From Clostridium sp. OM02-18AC (GTDB lineage Bacteria; Bacillota; Clostridia; Lachnospirales; Lachnospiraceae): DNA of 43,479 nucleotides. The notes below the pieces were generated by a model. It worked only from the letters and a program-made list of their open reading frames with translations. It was not told where the DNA came from and ran no database searches. Numbering within the stretch: position 1 is the first letter of the stretch; each line of letters opens with the position of its first letter. The position numbers were made by a program, and so were the translations under genes. Shown here piece by piece: positions 7,679-15,340 of the stretch. The stretch is from contig NZ_QULW01000016.1 of the NCBI RefSeq assembly GCF_003481825.1, positions 56,529 to 100,007 on the forward strand. Reading direction: 5' to 3'.

Positions 7679-8329
7679 TTATTGCCCAGCCAGCCCACGG
7701 ATCTTTTCAATCCCCAGCAGATGCCGGTTCACAAAGGAGATCATTGGCCCGATAAGGATGGCAGATACAATGGTGCCAAGTCCGACGCCGTTTAAGCGCT
7801 GGAAGAAAAGGAATGACAGTACGATCGCAATGATGATCAACGTAACATCAAACCGGATCTTGACCTTACCGAATTCGATGCCGGATACGCGGGAGATTGC
7901 ATGGACAATGCCCTCACCCGGAACCTTGATGACATCAGGAGCGACTTCTACGCTGATCCCGATGGCAAGGATCGCGCAGCCAATCAGTAGGCTTAAGATG
8001 CGCAGTGGCAGTGTCTGCGGGTTCAGCCATGCCAGCACGAGCATGCTGATATCAATAAAGAAGCTGAACAGAATGTTGGCCAGAACCTGCAGAAACTGGA
8101 TCGGGTGAAAATCCTTTTTCAGGATCGCGATCTGCATGACAATGAAGATCATATTAAACAGGAACGTGGTCTGCCCGAAGGTCAGCATGGTGAATTTTAG
8201 GCTTAAAACATAAGGAATACTGGAAATCTGGGAGGTGCCCAGGGCGCTTTTGGTGATGAAGGCAACGCCAAAAGAGTTGATGATCAGCCCCAGAATAAAG
8301 AAAAAATAGCGTTTGGCAAGTGTTGGCAT
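7679..8329 (-). CDS. YczE/YitT-like integral membrane protein (DUF6198 type)
   Basis: A 216-residue protein with about five transmembrane segments and the family signature near the N-terminus (FGVAFITKSALGTSQISSIPYVLS). Later conserved pieces are VEVAPDVIKVPGEGIVHAIS and GVGLGTIVSAILIGPMI. It belongs to the YczE/YyaS/YitT-like membrane proteins, often annotated as permease-like but without proven substrate. The ATG at 8329 is preceded on the minus strand by AAAGGAGGAC. It is transcribed away from the hybrid kinase gene, with a 275-base shared upstream region. Solid family call, unknown function. Confidence 0.8.
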   Translation of the reverse strand: MPTLAKRYFFFILGLIINSFGVAFITKSALGTSQISSIPYVLSLKFTMLTFGQTTFLFNMIFIVMQIAILKKDFHPIQFLQVLANILFSFFIDISMLVLAWLNPQTLPLRILSLLIGCAILAIGISVEVAPDVIKVPGEGIVHAISRVSGIEFGKVKIRFDVTLIIIAIVLSFLFFQRLNGVGLGTIVSAILIGPMISFVNRHLLGIEKIRGLAGQ

Positions 8330-8505
8330 GGAAAAAGTCCTCCTTTGTAAATTTTTTTGCAGGTTTTTGATAAATTTTGTTTATTGCTGTTACGTTATTA
8401 TTAAGGATACTACGATTTTATACTTGAAACAATGAACGCATTTACTTTTTTGTGTGGTGGTGTTACTATTTATATTAGGGAATTCTACGTTTTTGGGGGG
8501 AGAAT

Positions 8506-8581
8506 TTGGGTTGTGCATGAGTGAACAGCAATGAAGATAGATTTGGCAGCAGATTCTGCCAGACGCATATGCACAACCAAA
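8506..8581 (+). promoter_or_regulatory. Structured 5' leader upstream of the hybrid kinase
   Basis: An outer 10-bp perfect stem GGTTGTGCAT/ATGCACAACC (8509-8518 with 8569-8578), extendable by T-A pairs, encloses an inner hairpin GGCAG/CTGCC (8545-8560). It ends 24 bases before the ATG at 8605. No T-run follows, so it is not a terminator. It matches no riboswitch class I know and could be an RNA control element or a large operator. Confidence 0.4.
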
Positions 8582-8604
8582 AATACGGCTAAGGGGGAAG
8601 GAGC

Positions 8605-10797
8605 ATGGCATTGTATACCAAGCATACAGAAAAATTGTATAAAGCAGCCTTATGGGCTGGAAATATCGTGCTCATGCTCGTTGCAGTCGCTGTCTCCCTG
8701 ATCTATGCGTATCATGTCCGCACTTCGCAGATCGAAGTAAAACAGGCGGATTTTATTTCCACGGTAGAATCCATGAAATCCGTTTCCCAGAATTATCTGG
8801 ACAGTGAGCGGGGCTATGTGGAAAACTGGGCATTCTACATCAACGACCGGCAGATGACGCGGGAAGAGGCATTGGACTTTTTGCGGTCTATCAACACCAA
8901 TCCGGGGCGGTATGTTCATATTGTAGATATGGAAAATTTTGATGCCTGGTCGGCAAGCTATCCGGCTGGTCATGATGAGATCGATACTTATCACAGATTC
9001 CAGGGCGAGTTAAAGGACTGGGAGCAGCTCATGCTGGATGCCATGTGGGAGATGTACAATGGCACAGCGCCGAAGTTTACGGTGGTCGGGCGGTATCAGC
9101 TGGATGAAACGGTTTCACCGGCAGTCAGTGTCGGGGCACGGATCACGCTGCAGACGGAAGATGGGACGAAAGATTTTCTGCTGCTGCGGGCCATTCCGAC
9201 AAATGTACTGCAAAAGACCTGGGTATTTCCGGCAGAATACCAGTCTGCCGAGGTCGGGATCATGACAACAAAAGGCGGTTATGTGATTCAGTCTCCATCC
9301 ATGAAATCAATTTCGTTTCCGGAATATATTCGGGGCTATAATTTCCAGGATGATTACAACAAGGTGGACAGTTTCCAAAAAGAACTGGAAAGCACCGATC
9401 ATGGTGTACTCTGCTATAAAAATTTCAGGAATGAGGACTGTCTGTGGTATTATTCGTCCTTTGGTGGCAATTCCAATCTGGATATCCTTGGTGTGATCCG
9501 GTTGGATGAGCTGCAGCCGGAGAATGGCACCTGGCTGATCGTAGTCCTGATCTGTGGAACGCTGGCGGCACTGGTGCTTCTGGACGGACTTTATCTGCGT
9601 CAGGTAAACCAGCGTCTTCGCAGGACTGCAAAGCTGGCGCAGGAGGCCAGTGAGGCAAAGACTCAGTTTCTTTCTTCCATGTCCCACGATATCCGGACTC
9701 CGATGAATGCGGTACTTGGCATGATGTCGATCGCGAAAAGCCATGTGCAGGATCCGGAGTATGTGACGCAGTGTCTGGATAAAGCGATGACATCTGGAAA
9801 ACGCCTGCTGACCCTGATCAACGATGTCCTTGATATCTCAAAGATCGAGAGCGGTCAGTTTGTGCTGACTCCTTCGGAGGTCTTGGTGGAGAAATTTTTT
9901 AAAGAGCTGGACGATATGCTGGCGCTGCAGATCCGGGAGAAAAATCTGCATTTTACCATTCAGAAAGATGCGCTGCCGCATCCGGTTGTTCTGGCCGATC
10001 CAATCCGGCTTAATCAGATATATATGAACCTTCTGTCAAATGCTGTGAAATATACCCCGGATGGCGGCAGCATTACCATGCGTTTTGGGGAAGAGCCGGC
10101 AGAGGCGGATAAGAAGCTGACTTGCCTGGTCTTTTGTGTATCCGATACGGGAATCGGCATGACACCGGAATATCAGGACCGGATGTATCAGTCTTTTTCG
10201 CGTGAGATCAATACCCAGGTAAACCGGACTTTGGGATCTGGTCTGGGACTGGCGATTGTGCGTCAGATGGTTGATCTGATGGGCGGTACGATCACCTGCG
10301 AGAGTGAGGTTGAGAAGGGAACGACCTTTACGGTTCGACTGAATCTGCCAATTGTAGATCAGCAGCCTGTGACAAAGCAGGAGGGACATCTGGAAGATGA
10401 TGATGTAAGAGGTCTTCATCTGCTGGTTGCAGAGGACAACGAGTTAAACTGGGAAGTGATTGAGATACTTTTGGAAGAATTCGGGGTTACCTGTGAGCGG
10501 GTGGAAAACGGAAGGCTCTGTATCGAGCAGCTTTTGGCAAATCCTGCAGGAACGTATGATGCAGTTCTGATGGACGTACAGATGCCGGAAATGAATGGTC
10601 TGGAGGCCAGCCAGCGGATCCGGAACTTAGACGAGGCCGCCCTTCGGAATATTCCGGTGATCGCCATGACGGCAGATGCCTTTGCGGAGGATGTACAGGC
10701 CTGCATCTCCAGTGGAATGAATGGCCATATGGCAAAGCCGATCGATACTATCGTGCTTTTGAATTATCTGAAAAAGATAAAAAATAAAATGTTTTAA
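8605..10797 (+). CDS. Hybrid sensor histidine kinase with receiver domain
   Basis: A 730-residue membrane-bound sensor kinase. Transmembrane helices lie near residues 15-36 and 309-330 and flank an extracytoplasmic sensor of about 270 residues. The HisKA domain follows with the phosphoacceptor His361 in SSMSHDIRTPMNAVLGM. The ATPase domain shows the N box (LLSNAVKYTPDGG), G1 (DTGIGM near 514) and G2 (GSGLGLAIV). The C-terminal receiver domain (about 609-729) has acceptor Asp657 in VLMDVQMPEMNG and the late AKPID. There is no DNA-binding output domain in the protein and no separate regulator beside it. A solute-binding lipoprotein gene follows after 15 bases, so the pair probably senses a ligand together. 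The start has GGGGGAAGGAG upstream. Confidence 0.93.
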   Translation: MALYTKHTEKLYKAALWAGNIVLMLVAVAVSLIYAYHVRTSQIEVKQADFISTVESMKSVSQNYLDSERGYVENWAFYINDRQMTREEALDFLRSINTNPGRYVHIVDMENFDAWSASYPAGHDEIDTYHRFQGELKDWEQLMLDAMWEMYNGTAPKFTVVGRYQLDETVSPAVSVGARITLQTEDGTKDFLLLRAIPTNVLQKTWVFPAEYQSAEVGIMTTKGGYVIQSPSMKSISFPEYIRGYNFQDDYNKVDSFQKELESTDHGVLCYKNFRNEDCLWYYSSFGGNSNLDILGVIRLDELQPENGTWLIVVLICGTLAALVLLDGLYLRQVNQRLRRTAKLAQEASEAKTQFLSSMSHDIRTPMNAVLGMMSIAKSHVQDPEYVTQCLDKAMTSGKRLLTLINDVLDISKIESGQFVLTPSEVLVEKFFKELDDMLALQIREKNLHFTIQKDALPHPVVLADPIRLNQIYMNLLSNAVKYTPDGGSITMRFGEEPAEADKKLTCLVFCVSDTGIGMTPEYQDRMYQSFSREINTQVNRTLGSGLGLAIVRQMVDLMGGTITCESEVEKGTTFTVRLNLPIVDQQPVTKQEGHLEDDDVRGLHLLVAEDNELNWEVIEILLEEFGVTCERVENGRLCIEQLLANPAGTYDAVLMDVQMPEMNGLEASQRIRNLDEAALRNIPVIAMTADAFAEDVQACISSGMNGHMAKPIDTIVLLNYLKKIKNKMF

Positions 10798-10812
10798 TGG
10801 GAGCGTTACGAT

Positions 10813-12105
10813 ATGAAAAGTTTTACACACGGTATGGTGACTGCGGCACTGGCAGCATCATTGCTGTTGTCTGGATGTTCGGCAAAGAAAGAACCGGAAA
10901 CGGGATTTACACCGAGAATGGATAAGGATGCAAAAATCCAGCTGGATATGATTGGTTATTTTGGGAATTTTGAGGCGTTGGATCAGGTCATGAGCGATTT
11001 TAACCGCTTTTATCCGAATATCACGTATACCTACCAGCAGGTAGGCGGGAGTAATGAGGTGGCATATTTGCAGGCAAATCCCAACGTTGATGTTATTATG
11101 ACTTCCAGTGAATTATTAACTCCAAAGGATAGTGCACTTGCAAAATATTGCGTGAATCTGTCGGAGGCAGATGTTGATTTCAGTGCAATAGACCCGCAGA
11201 TGCTTTCTGCATCCTGTATTGACGGCAGGCAGCTTGCCATTCCCATGGGACAAAATATTTACGGGATGATCGTGAATACATCCCTTCTGGAAAAAGAAGG
11301 TCTGGCACTTCCCCAAAATAGAGAGGAATTTCTGGATGTGCTTTCTGCGTTAAAGAAAAAAGGATACAATCCTGTTCAGGGACCAACTGCAAAGGTGTAT
11401 GCGGAGCTGGTGGCAAATCAGATCTTTTCTGGTCTCTGTGACGGGCAGCCACTGAATAAGGCATTGCAGGAGGGAGACCGGGCAGCAGCCGAAGCGGCTG
11501 TTATGCCAGCCGTGGAGCTTGTGGATGAAATTCTTGCGGGCGGTTATACAGATCCTGCGGTCAATGACAGTTACCCGAAGGATAATTATGACCAGGCAAT
11601 CCTCCGTTTCCTGGAGGGGGATGTGCCATTCTGGGTATGCAATACCGAAAAGGTCGGTGGAATGAAAAAACGGGAATCCAAATCCGAAGCATTCCAGAAG
11701 GAACCTTTTTCTTACACGTTTATTTACCCGCCGACCGGAGAGAACGGGGCATACGTTTACCGTGAACCGTGGTGTGGATTTGCGGTGAACAAGGACGGCA
11801 GCCATTTGGATTATGCAATGGAGTTCATTCGTTTCCTTTCCACGGAGGAGGAAATCAACAAGATGGCAAACATCAAAGGAGTTCCGTCTGTGGCAAAGAA
11901 CAGCAGCATCACTGAGAATTATAAACAGGTCCTGGATGCAGAGTTCATTAAGGATGGCAGTGTAAACCTGGGCGAGGTTACGCCGAATATCGTCGAGGCG
12001 TGGTATTCCTGTATGACAGGATATGCGGCAGGGGAGTATGTTTCTGCAAAGGATGCGGTAACCGAATTTCTGGATGTATGTGACCGGGATATGGGGCAGG
12101 AGTAA
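10813..12105 (+). CDS. Extracellular solute-binding lipoprotein (ABC family 1 type)
   Basis: A 430-residue secreted lipoprotein: signal peptide followed by the lipobox LLSGC with lipid-anchored Cys22. The mature part has the two-lobed solute-binding pattern of sugar-type ABC binding proteins (MIGYFGNFEALDQVMSDFNR near the start, SALKKKGYNPVQGPTAKVYA in the middle and KDGSHLDYAMEFIRFL towards the end). No permease or ATPase genes are next to it. It starts 15 bases after the stop of the hybrid kinase, so it is co-transcribed. This makes a role as the ligand-capturing part of the sensor more likely than transport. Ligand unknown, probably a carbohydrate by family. Confidence 0.88.
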   Translation: MKSFTHGMVTAALAASLLLSGCSAKKEPETGFTPRMDKDAKIQLDMIGYFGNFEALDQVMSDFNRFYPNITYTYQQVGGSNEVAYLQANPNVDVIMTSSELLTPKDSALAKYCVNLSEADVDFSAIDPQMLSASCIDGRQLAIPMGQNIYGMIVNTSLLEKEGLALPQNREEFLDVLSALKKKGYNPVQGPTAKVYAELVANQIFSGLCDGQPLNKALQEGDRAAAEAAVMPAVELVDEILAGGYTDPAVNDSYPKDNYDQAILRFLEGDVPFWVCNTEKVGGMKKRESKSEAFQKEPFSYTFIYPPTGENGAYVYREPWCGFAVNKDGSHLDYAMEFIRFLSTEEEINKMANIKGVPSVAKNSSITENYKQVLDAEFIKDGSVNLGEVTPNIVEAWYSCMTGYAAGEYVSAKDAVTEFLDVCDRDMGQE

Positions 12106-12159
12106 AAATACGGAAAAAGCCCTTTGACTTTTTGAAAAACAGGCAATATAATAGGTGGC

Positions 12160-12210
12160 GAACGAGTAGCAATAACTGCGTAAATCCAGTTTTTGCTGCT
12201 CGTTCTTTTT
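12160..12210 (+). terminator. Long-stem terminator (possible attenuator) between lipoprotein and kinase genes
   Basis: Arms at 12160-12178 and 12187-12205 pair at 18 of 19 positions (one of them G-U) around an 8-base loop, followed by five T. It ends 33 bases before the ATG at 12243. It terminates the sensor operon and could also attenuate the next gene. Confidence 0.8.
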
Positions 12211-12242
12211 ATTTATGGAAAAAGAAAGGAACAGGAAATACT

Positions 12243-12830
12243 ATGGCAAAACGAATCATTACGATCAGCAGGGAATTTGGCAGCGGCGGTCGTTTTATCG
12301 GCGAAGAAGTGGCGAAGAAACTGGGAATCGCATACTATGATAAGGATATTATCGGCAAGATTGCGGAGCATGCCGGATTATCCCCGGAATATGTTCTGGA
12401 AAGCAGCGAATTATCCCCAAGAAAAGGCCTGTTTGCGTATGCGTTTAGCGGGCGTGACGCAACCGGGAAATCCATGGGGGATATTGTTTATGAGGCACAG
12501 AGGAAGGTGATTTTAGATATTGCAGAGAAAGAATCCTGTGTCATCATTGGCCGGAATGCGGACTTTATATTAAAGGGCCGGAGTGATGTATTGAATGTTT
12601 TTATTCATGGAAATATGCCGGAGAAAACAGAGCGGATCAGCCGTCTGTACCATGTGACAGAGGCGGAAGCTGTGAAGATGATGGAAGATATCGATAAGCG
12701 GCGCCGGACAAATTACAACTTTTATACCGAGCAGAAATGGGGAATGGCAAGCAATTATGCGCTGGCATTGAACAGTTCAGAGCTTGGATATGAGCACTGC
12801 GAAAGCATGATCATAGAGTGTGCAAAGTGA
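12243..12830 (+). CDS. Cytidylate kinase-like protein (Cytidylate_kin2 family)
   Basis: A 195-residue cytoplasmic P-loop protein. The start MAKRIITISREFGSGGRFIG carries the family's modified phosphate-binding loop, and CVIIGRNADFIL and RRRTNYNFYTEQKWG are the further conserved blocks. The family resembles CMP kinase but its members are distinct from the essential Cmk, and a substrate has rarely been shown. I start at the ATG at 12243 with AAAGGAACAGGA upstream; the open frame extends back to 12132 but that part includes the terminator stem. It is probably monocistronic, ending in the terminator at 12911-12962. Confidence 0.82.
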   Translation: MAKRIITISREFGSGGRFIGEEVAKKLGIAYYDKDIIGKIAEHAGLSPEYVLESSELSPRKGLFAYAFSGRDATGKSMGDIVYEAQRKVILDIAEKESCVIIGRNADFILKGRSDVLNVFIHGNMPEKTERISRLYHVTEAEAVKMMEDIDKRRRTNYNFYTEQKWGMASNYALALNSSELGYEHCESMIIECAK

Positions 12831-12910
12831 GTGTGAGAAACAAAAAATCACTTACATTTTTGAAAAAAACAGGGAATAATTAAGGTACAAATCCAAGTAC
12901 AATTTACATG

Positions 12911-12962
12911 AAAAACGAGATCGTTTCATTCAAATTTACTGAGTGAACGGTCTCGTTTTTTC
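12911..12962 (+). terminator. Intrinsic terminator after the cytidylate kinase-like gene
   Basis: An imperfect stem of about 18 bp, with AAAAACGAGA at 12911-12920 pairing with TCTCGTTTTT at 12951-12960 at its base, ends in a T-run. It lies 80 bases after the stop codon. Confidence 0.75.
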
Positions 12963-13098
12963 ATTCTTATGCATACTGAAAAAGTATTTTCGTGCGCAGT
13001 ATAAGATTGTGTCCGAGGTGACAAATGAGGATGGTTCGATCGTGATCGAGATCAAAAAGCAGTATAATTCTACGCCGGTGGGGGATTATCTGAAGTAA
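12963..13098 (+). pseudogene. 3' fragment of an unidentified gene
   Basis: A frame entering from the terminator at 12963 encodes KKYFRAQYKIVSEVTNEDGS and then IVIEIKKQYNSTPVGDYLK before TAA 13096-13098. There is no start codon or ribosome site, yet the codons and amino-acid pattern (alternating hydrophobic strands, charged residues) look like real coding sequence rather than chance. It is probably the last 40 or so residues of a gene whose front was deleted. I do not recognise the family. Confidence 0.35.
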
Positions 13099-13112
13099 CA
13101 ATTTATTTATTT

Positions 13113-13652
13113 TTACCATGCAATCTGCAGAATAATCTGAAGCGCGTAGCATGCAAAAGCCAGCAATACAGTTGGTACAATAAATTTTAATCCTTTCACA
13201 AACTCATCACAGCGGCGGTGAAGTTTCACCAGATTTCCATTCACGGTTTCCCGGTACAATGCGATCAGGCGAAGCCTTGCCGCCTCTTCTTCCATTTCTT
13301 CGAAATGTTCTTTCCGCATGATATCCGGGTCCATTCGGGTAATCTGCTCGGGCTGCAACAGACGCATGAAAAATACCAGGACAAAAGCATATGCACCCAT
13401 CACGCCAATGCAGGTTAAAATATATAATACAGAGACAAAAAGCTGCAGTCCATCCTGAGGCTTTTCCAGTTGGGAAAGTCCATTAAACAAGCCAATAATA
13501 AATACAAAAAAGAATCCGCAGAATGTAATGGTGATATAGACTTTATTATCCAGTTTGTTGCTGCGGTCAAACTGGTTTTCATATTCGGTAGTCAGGCTGG
13601 TTAATTCCAGTTGGCTTCCGGTTGCAGGATTTTGAGTTGTCGTGTTTGGCAT
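13113..13652 (-). CDS. Hypothetical membrane protein with 2+1 transmembrane layout
   Basis: A 179-residue protein I do not recognise. Residues 1-30 are polar, two hydrophobic helices lie near 40-60 and 73-98, then a long charged helical stretch (MRKEHFEEMEEEAARLRLIALYRETVNG) and a final hydrophobic helix near 157-177. Two close helices followed by a conserved amphipathic helical part resemble the SLATT group of membrane effector proteins, but I see no partner nucleotidyltransferase or sensor gene, so this is only a layout similarity. The ATG at 13652 lacks a strong ribosome site. It lies between a gene fragment and an orphan terminator. Confidence 0.6.
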   Translation of the reverse strand: MPNTTTQNPATGSQLELTSLTTEYENQFDRSNKLDNKVYITITFCGFFFVFIIGLFNGLSQLEKPQDGLQLFVSVLYILTCIGVMGAYAFVLVFFMRLLQPEQITRMDPDIMRKEHFEEMEEEAARLRLIALYRETVNGNLVKLHRRCDEFVKGLKFIVPTVLLAFACYALQIILQIAW

Positions 13653-13721
13653 ATGTTAGTCATCTCCATTCTTGAATTTTTTCTTGATTTTTCATATAGA
13701 GGATTTATAATAACTATAAAA

Positions 13722-13759
13722 GAAAGCAGCCACTCCTGTCATGAGTGCTTTCCTTTTTT
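13722..13759 (+). terminator. Orphan terminator
   Basis: The stem GAAAGCA..CACTC (13722-13735) with GAGTGCTTTC (13743-13752) is followed by CTTTTTT. No plus-strand gene precedes it, so it probably outlived a deleted gene. Confidence 0.6.
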
Positions 13760-13823
13760 AGTATATCATGCGAACATTTGTTTCACAATCATATTATAAA
13801 CAATATTGGCTAACAATGAACGA

Positions 13824-13877
13824 GGGGCGAAAGCTCCTGCAGCCGCCATGCATGGTGGCTGCAGGAACTTTCGCCCC
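13824..13877. repeat. 54-bp near-perfect palindrome
   Basis: The 27-base arms 13824-13850 and 13851-13877 match at 25 of 27 positions, with the centre ATGCAT and no loop. It lies 25 bases beyond the 3' end of the aldo/keto reductase remnant. It could act as that gene's terminator, but it has no clear T-run on the minus strand. Confidence 0.7.
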
Positions 13878-13902
13878 TTTGATACTTACTGTGTGATATT
13901 GT

Positions 13903-14295
13903 TTATTCAGCCAATAGCTTCGCAGTAACCTCATCAAGGTGTTCGCGAATCGCGATATGCTGCGGGCAGACTGCTTCGCACTTACCGCATTTGATGCACT
14001 GGTCAGCGCGTTTGCGGCCGTGACTGTCTACCAGCCAGTTCCACAGATCAAAACGGTCGAAGAACTCTGTGCGGCTTTCTCCGAGGTTGTGGAGCAGGTA
14101 AAAATCAAAATAGCCTGCTCCGGTCTGCTTTAAAGAGGTTTCGAACTGTGCGTGAGCCTCCTCTTTTGTCTTGCAGTTGATCCATGCGGCATTCTTGGTA
14201 GCGAGCTGGAAGCTTTCACGCGGATAGCGCTCTACCAGAGCCTGGCGGATGGCATCCTCAGAGCCTGCGTAAGCCCATGCGGTATCGAAATAGGT
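13903..14295 (-). pseudogene. Aldo/keto reductase with C-terminal 4Fe-4S motif, headless and internally deleted
   Basis: The frame reads TYFDTAWAYAGSEDAIRQAL, then SFQLATKNAAWI and FDFYLLHNLGESRTEF, the middle strands of the aldo/keto reductase barrel. It then passes in frame straight to RADQCIKCGKCEAVCPQHIAI, the four-Cys iron-sulfur signature found at the far C-terminus of the ferredoxin-type members. Family proteins have about 370-390 residues; here 130 remain. The N-terminal strands (before the catalytic Asp/Tyr region) and roughly 150 residues between DLW and NWLV are missing. The stop codon is intact and the joint is in frame. It faces the 3' end of the LysR gene and has no start. Confidence 0.82.
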
Positions 14296-14372
14296 AAATC
14301 AATTATATTCTACAACCCGAAGTTGACTTTACGTCAAGGATTTTTTGATAATCTGTCTTCAATATCACCTTT

Positions 14373-15263
14373 TCAAGTTGCAAGCTGGATAAATAATTCA
14401 GATGTTTCTGAACTCCTGTTGGTTTTGTGGCAGCCTAGATAAACGATTTGGGAAACTGGCAGCGGCAGCGCCTGATAATCCACACTTTTGCAGGCACGAC
14501 ACCATGCATGGGTGAGATATACTCCCTCGTTTTGTGCAACGAGGTCTAAAATTGTGGATAAGTTGGCCGCTGACCGGATTTTTGGTGCAAAACCAAGTTT
14601 ATTGAAAAAGTGGTAGAGATTCTGGATTTTCCAGGTAGATACATCGTGTTCTGGTAATAAAAAGGATGAGTCCTGGAAACAGGAAATATCTGTCGACTCT
14701 GGGCAGGATGCGGCATAAAGGAGCACCTGGGAAATTTCAGCAAATGGCTGTATAGACAGCGGATTTTCATCGGTAAAAAGTTTCCCGCTATCAGAAAACC
14801 GGCTCCAGACTGGTGGCGCTGCGGTCAGAATTAGATCGCAGCGTCCCTGCTCCAGTATTTCTGGTAGTTCTGATTCTGGATAACAGGTAAACTCCAGATG
14901 TACTGGTGTGAATATAGAAGCTGCAGCATCAAGAAAACGGGTACGAAAATGAGACGGATCGACATCATCCGGATAAGCAATCCGAATGATGCTGATTCCG
15001 TCTTTTTTCTGCGCGTTCAGCTTATTTTTTAACAGATCAAGCTGAAAACGACACTGCTGAAAGTAGTCGTGATAAGCCTGGCCAGCCGGGGTCAGGGAAA
15101 GTGTGCGGCCGGAGCGGGTAAAAAGGCTGCAGCCAAGTTCTTCTTCTAACTGCCGGATCTGTTTGCTGATCGCGGGCTGACTCACCGAAAGAACCTGGGC
15201 GGCTTCCGTGAAGCTGCCGTGTTTTACGATGGTGAGGAAGTATTGTATTTCCAGACTGTTCAT
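14373..15263 (-). CDS. LysR-family transcriptional regulator
   Basis: A 296-residue regulator of normal length. The N-terminal winged helix-turn-helix (residues 1-60, FTEAAQVLSVSQPAISKQIRQLEEELGCSLF) is very typical, followed by the type-2 periplasmic-binding-like effector domain (ISIIRIAYPDDVDP, FTCYPESELPEILEQGRCDLIL). The ATG at 15263 has AAAGGAGAAATC before it on the minus strand. Its likely partner would be a neighbouring or divergent gene, but the only neighbours are the broken aldo/keto reductase downstream and the alanyl-tRNA editing gene, which is upstream and on the same strand. The target may have been lost. The effector is unknown. Confidence 0.9.
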   Translation of the reverse strand: MNSLEIQYFLTIVKHGSFTEAAQVLSVSQPAISKQIRQLEEELGCSLFTRSGRTLSLTPAGQAYHDYFQQCRFQLDLLKNKLNAQKKDGISIIRIAYPDDVDPSHFRTRFLDAAASIFTPVHLEFTCYPESELPEILEQGRCDLILTAAPPVWSRFSDSGKLFTDENPLSIQPFAEISQVLLYAASCPESTDISCFQDSSFLLPEHDVSTWKIQNLYHFFNKLGFAPKIRSAANLSTILDLVAQNEGVYLTHAWCRACKSVDYQALPLPVSQIVYLGCHKTNRSSETSELFIQLAT

Positions 15264-15340
15264 GATTTCTCCTTTGCAGATGGCAGATTAGCCGTTTTCG
15301 TGCTTGCGCTGGTGCGGATGTTGGTGCTGCTGCAGATTTG

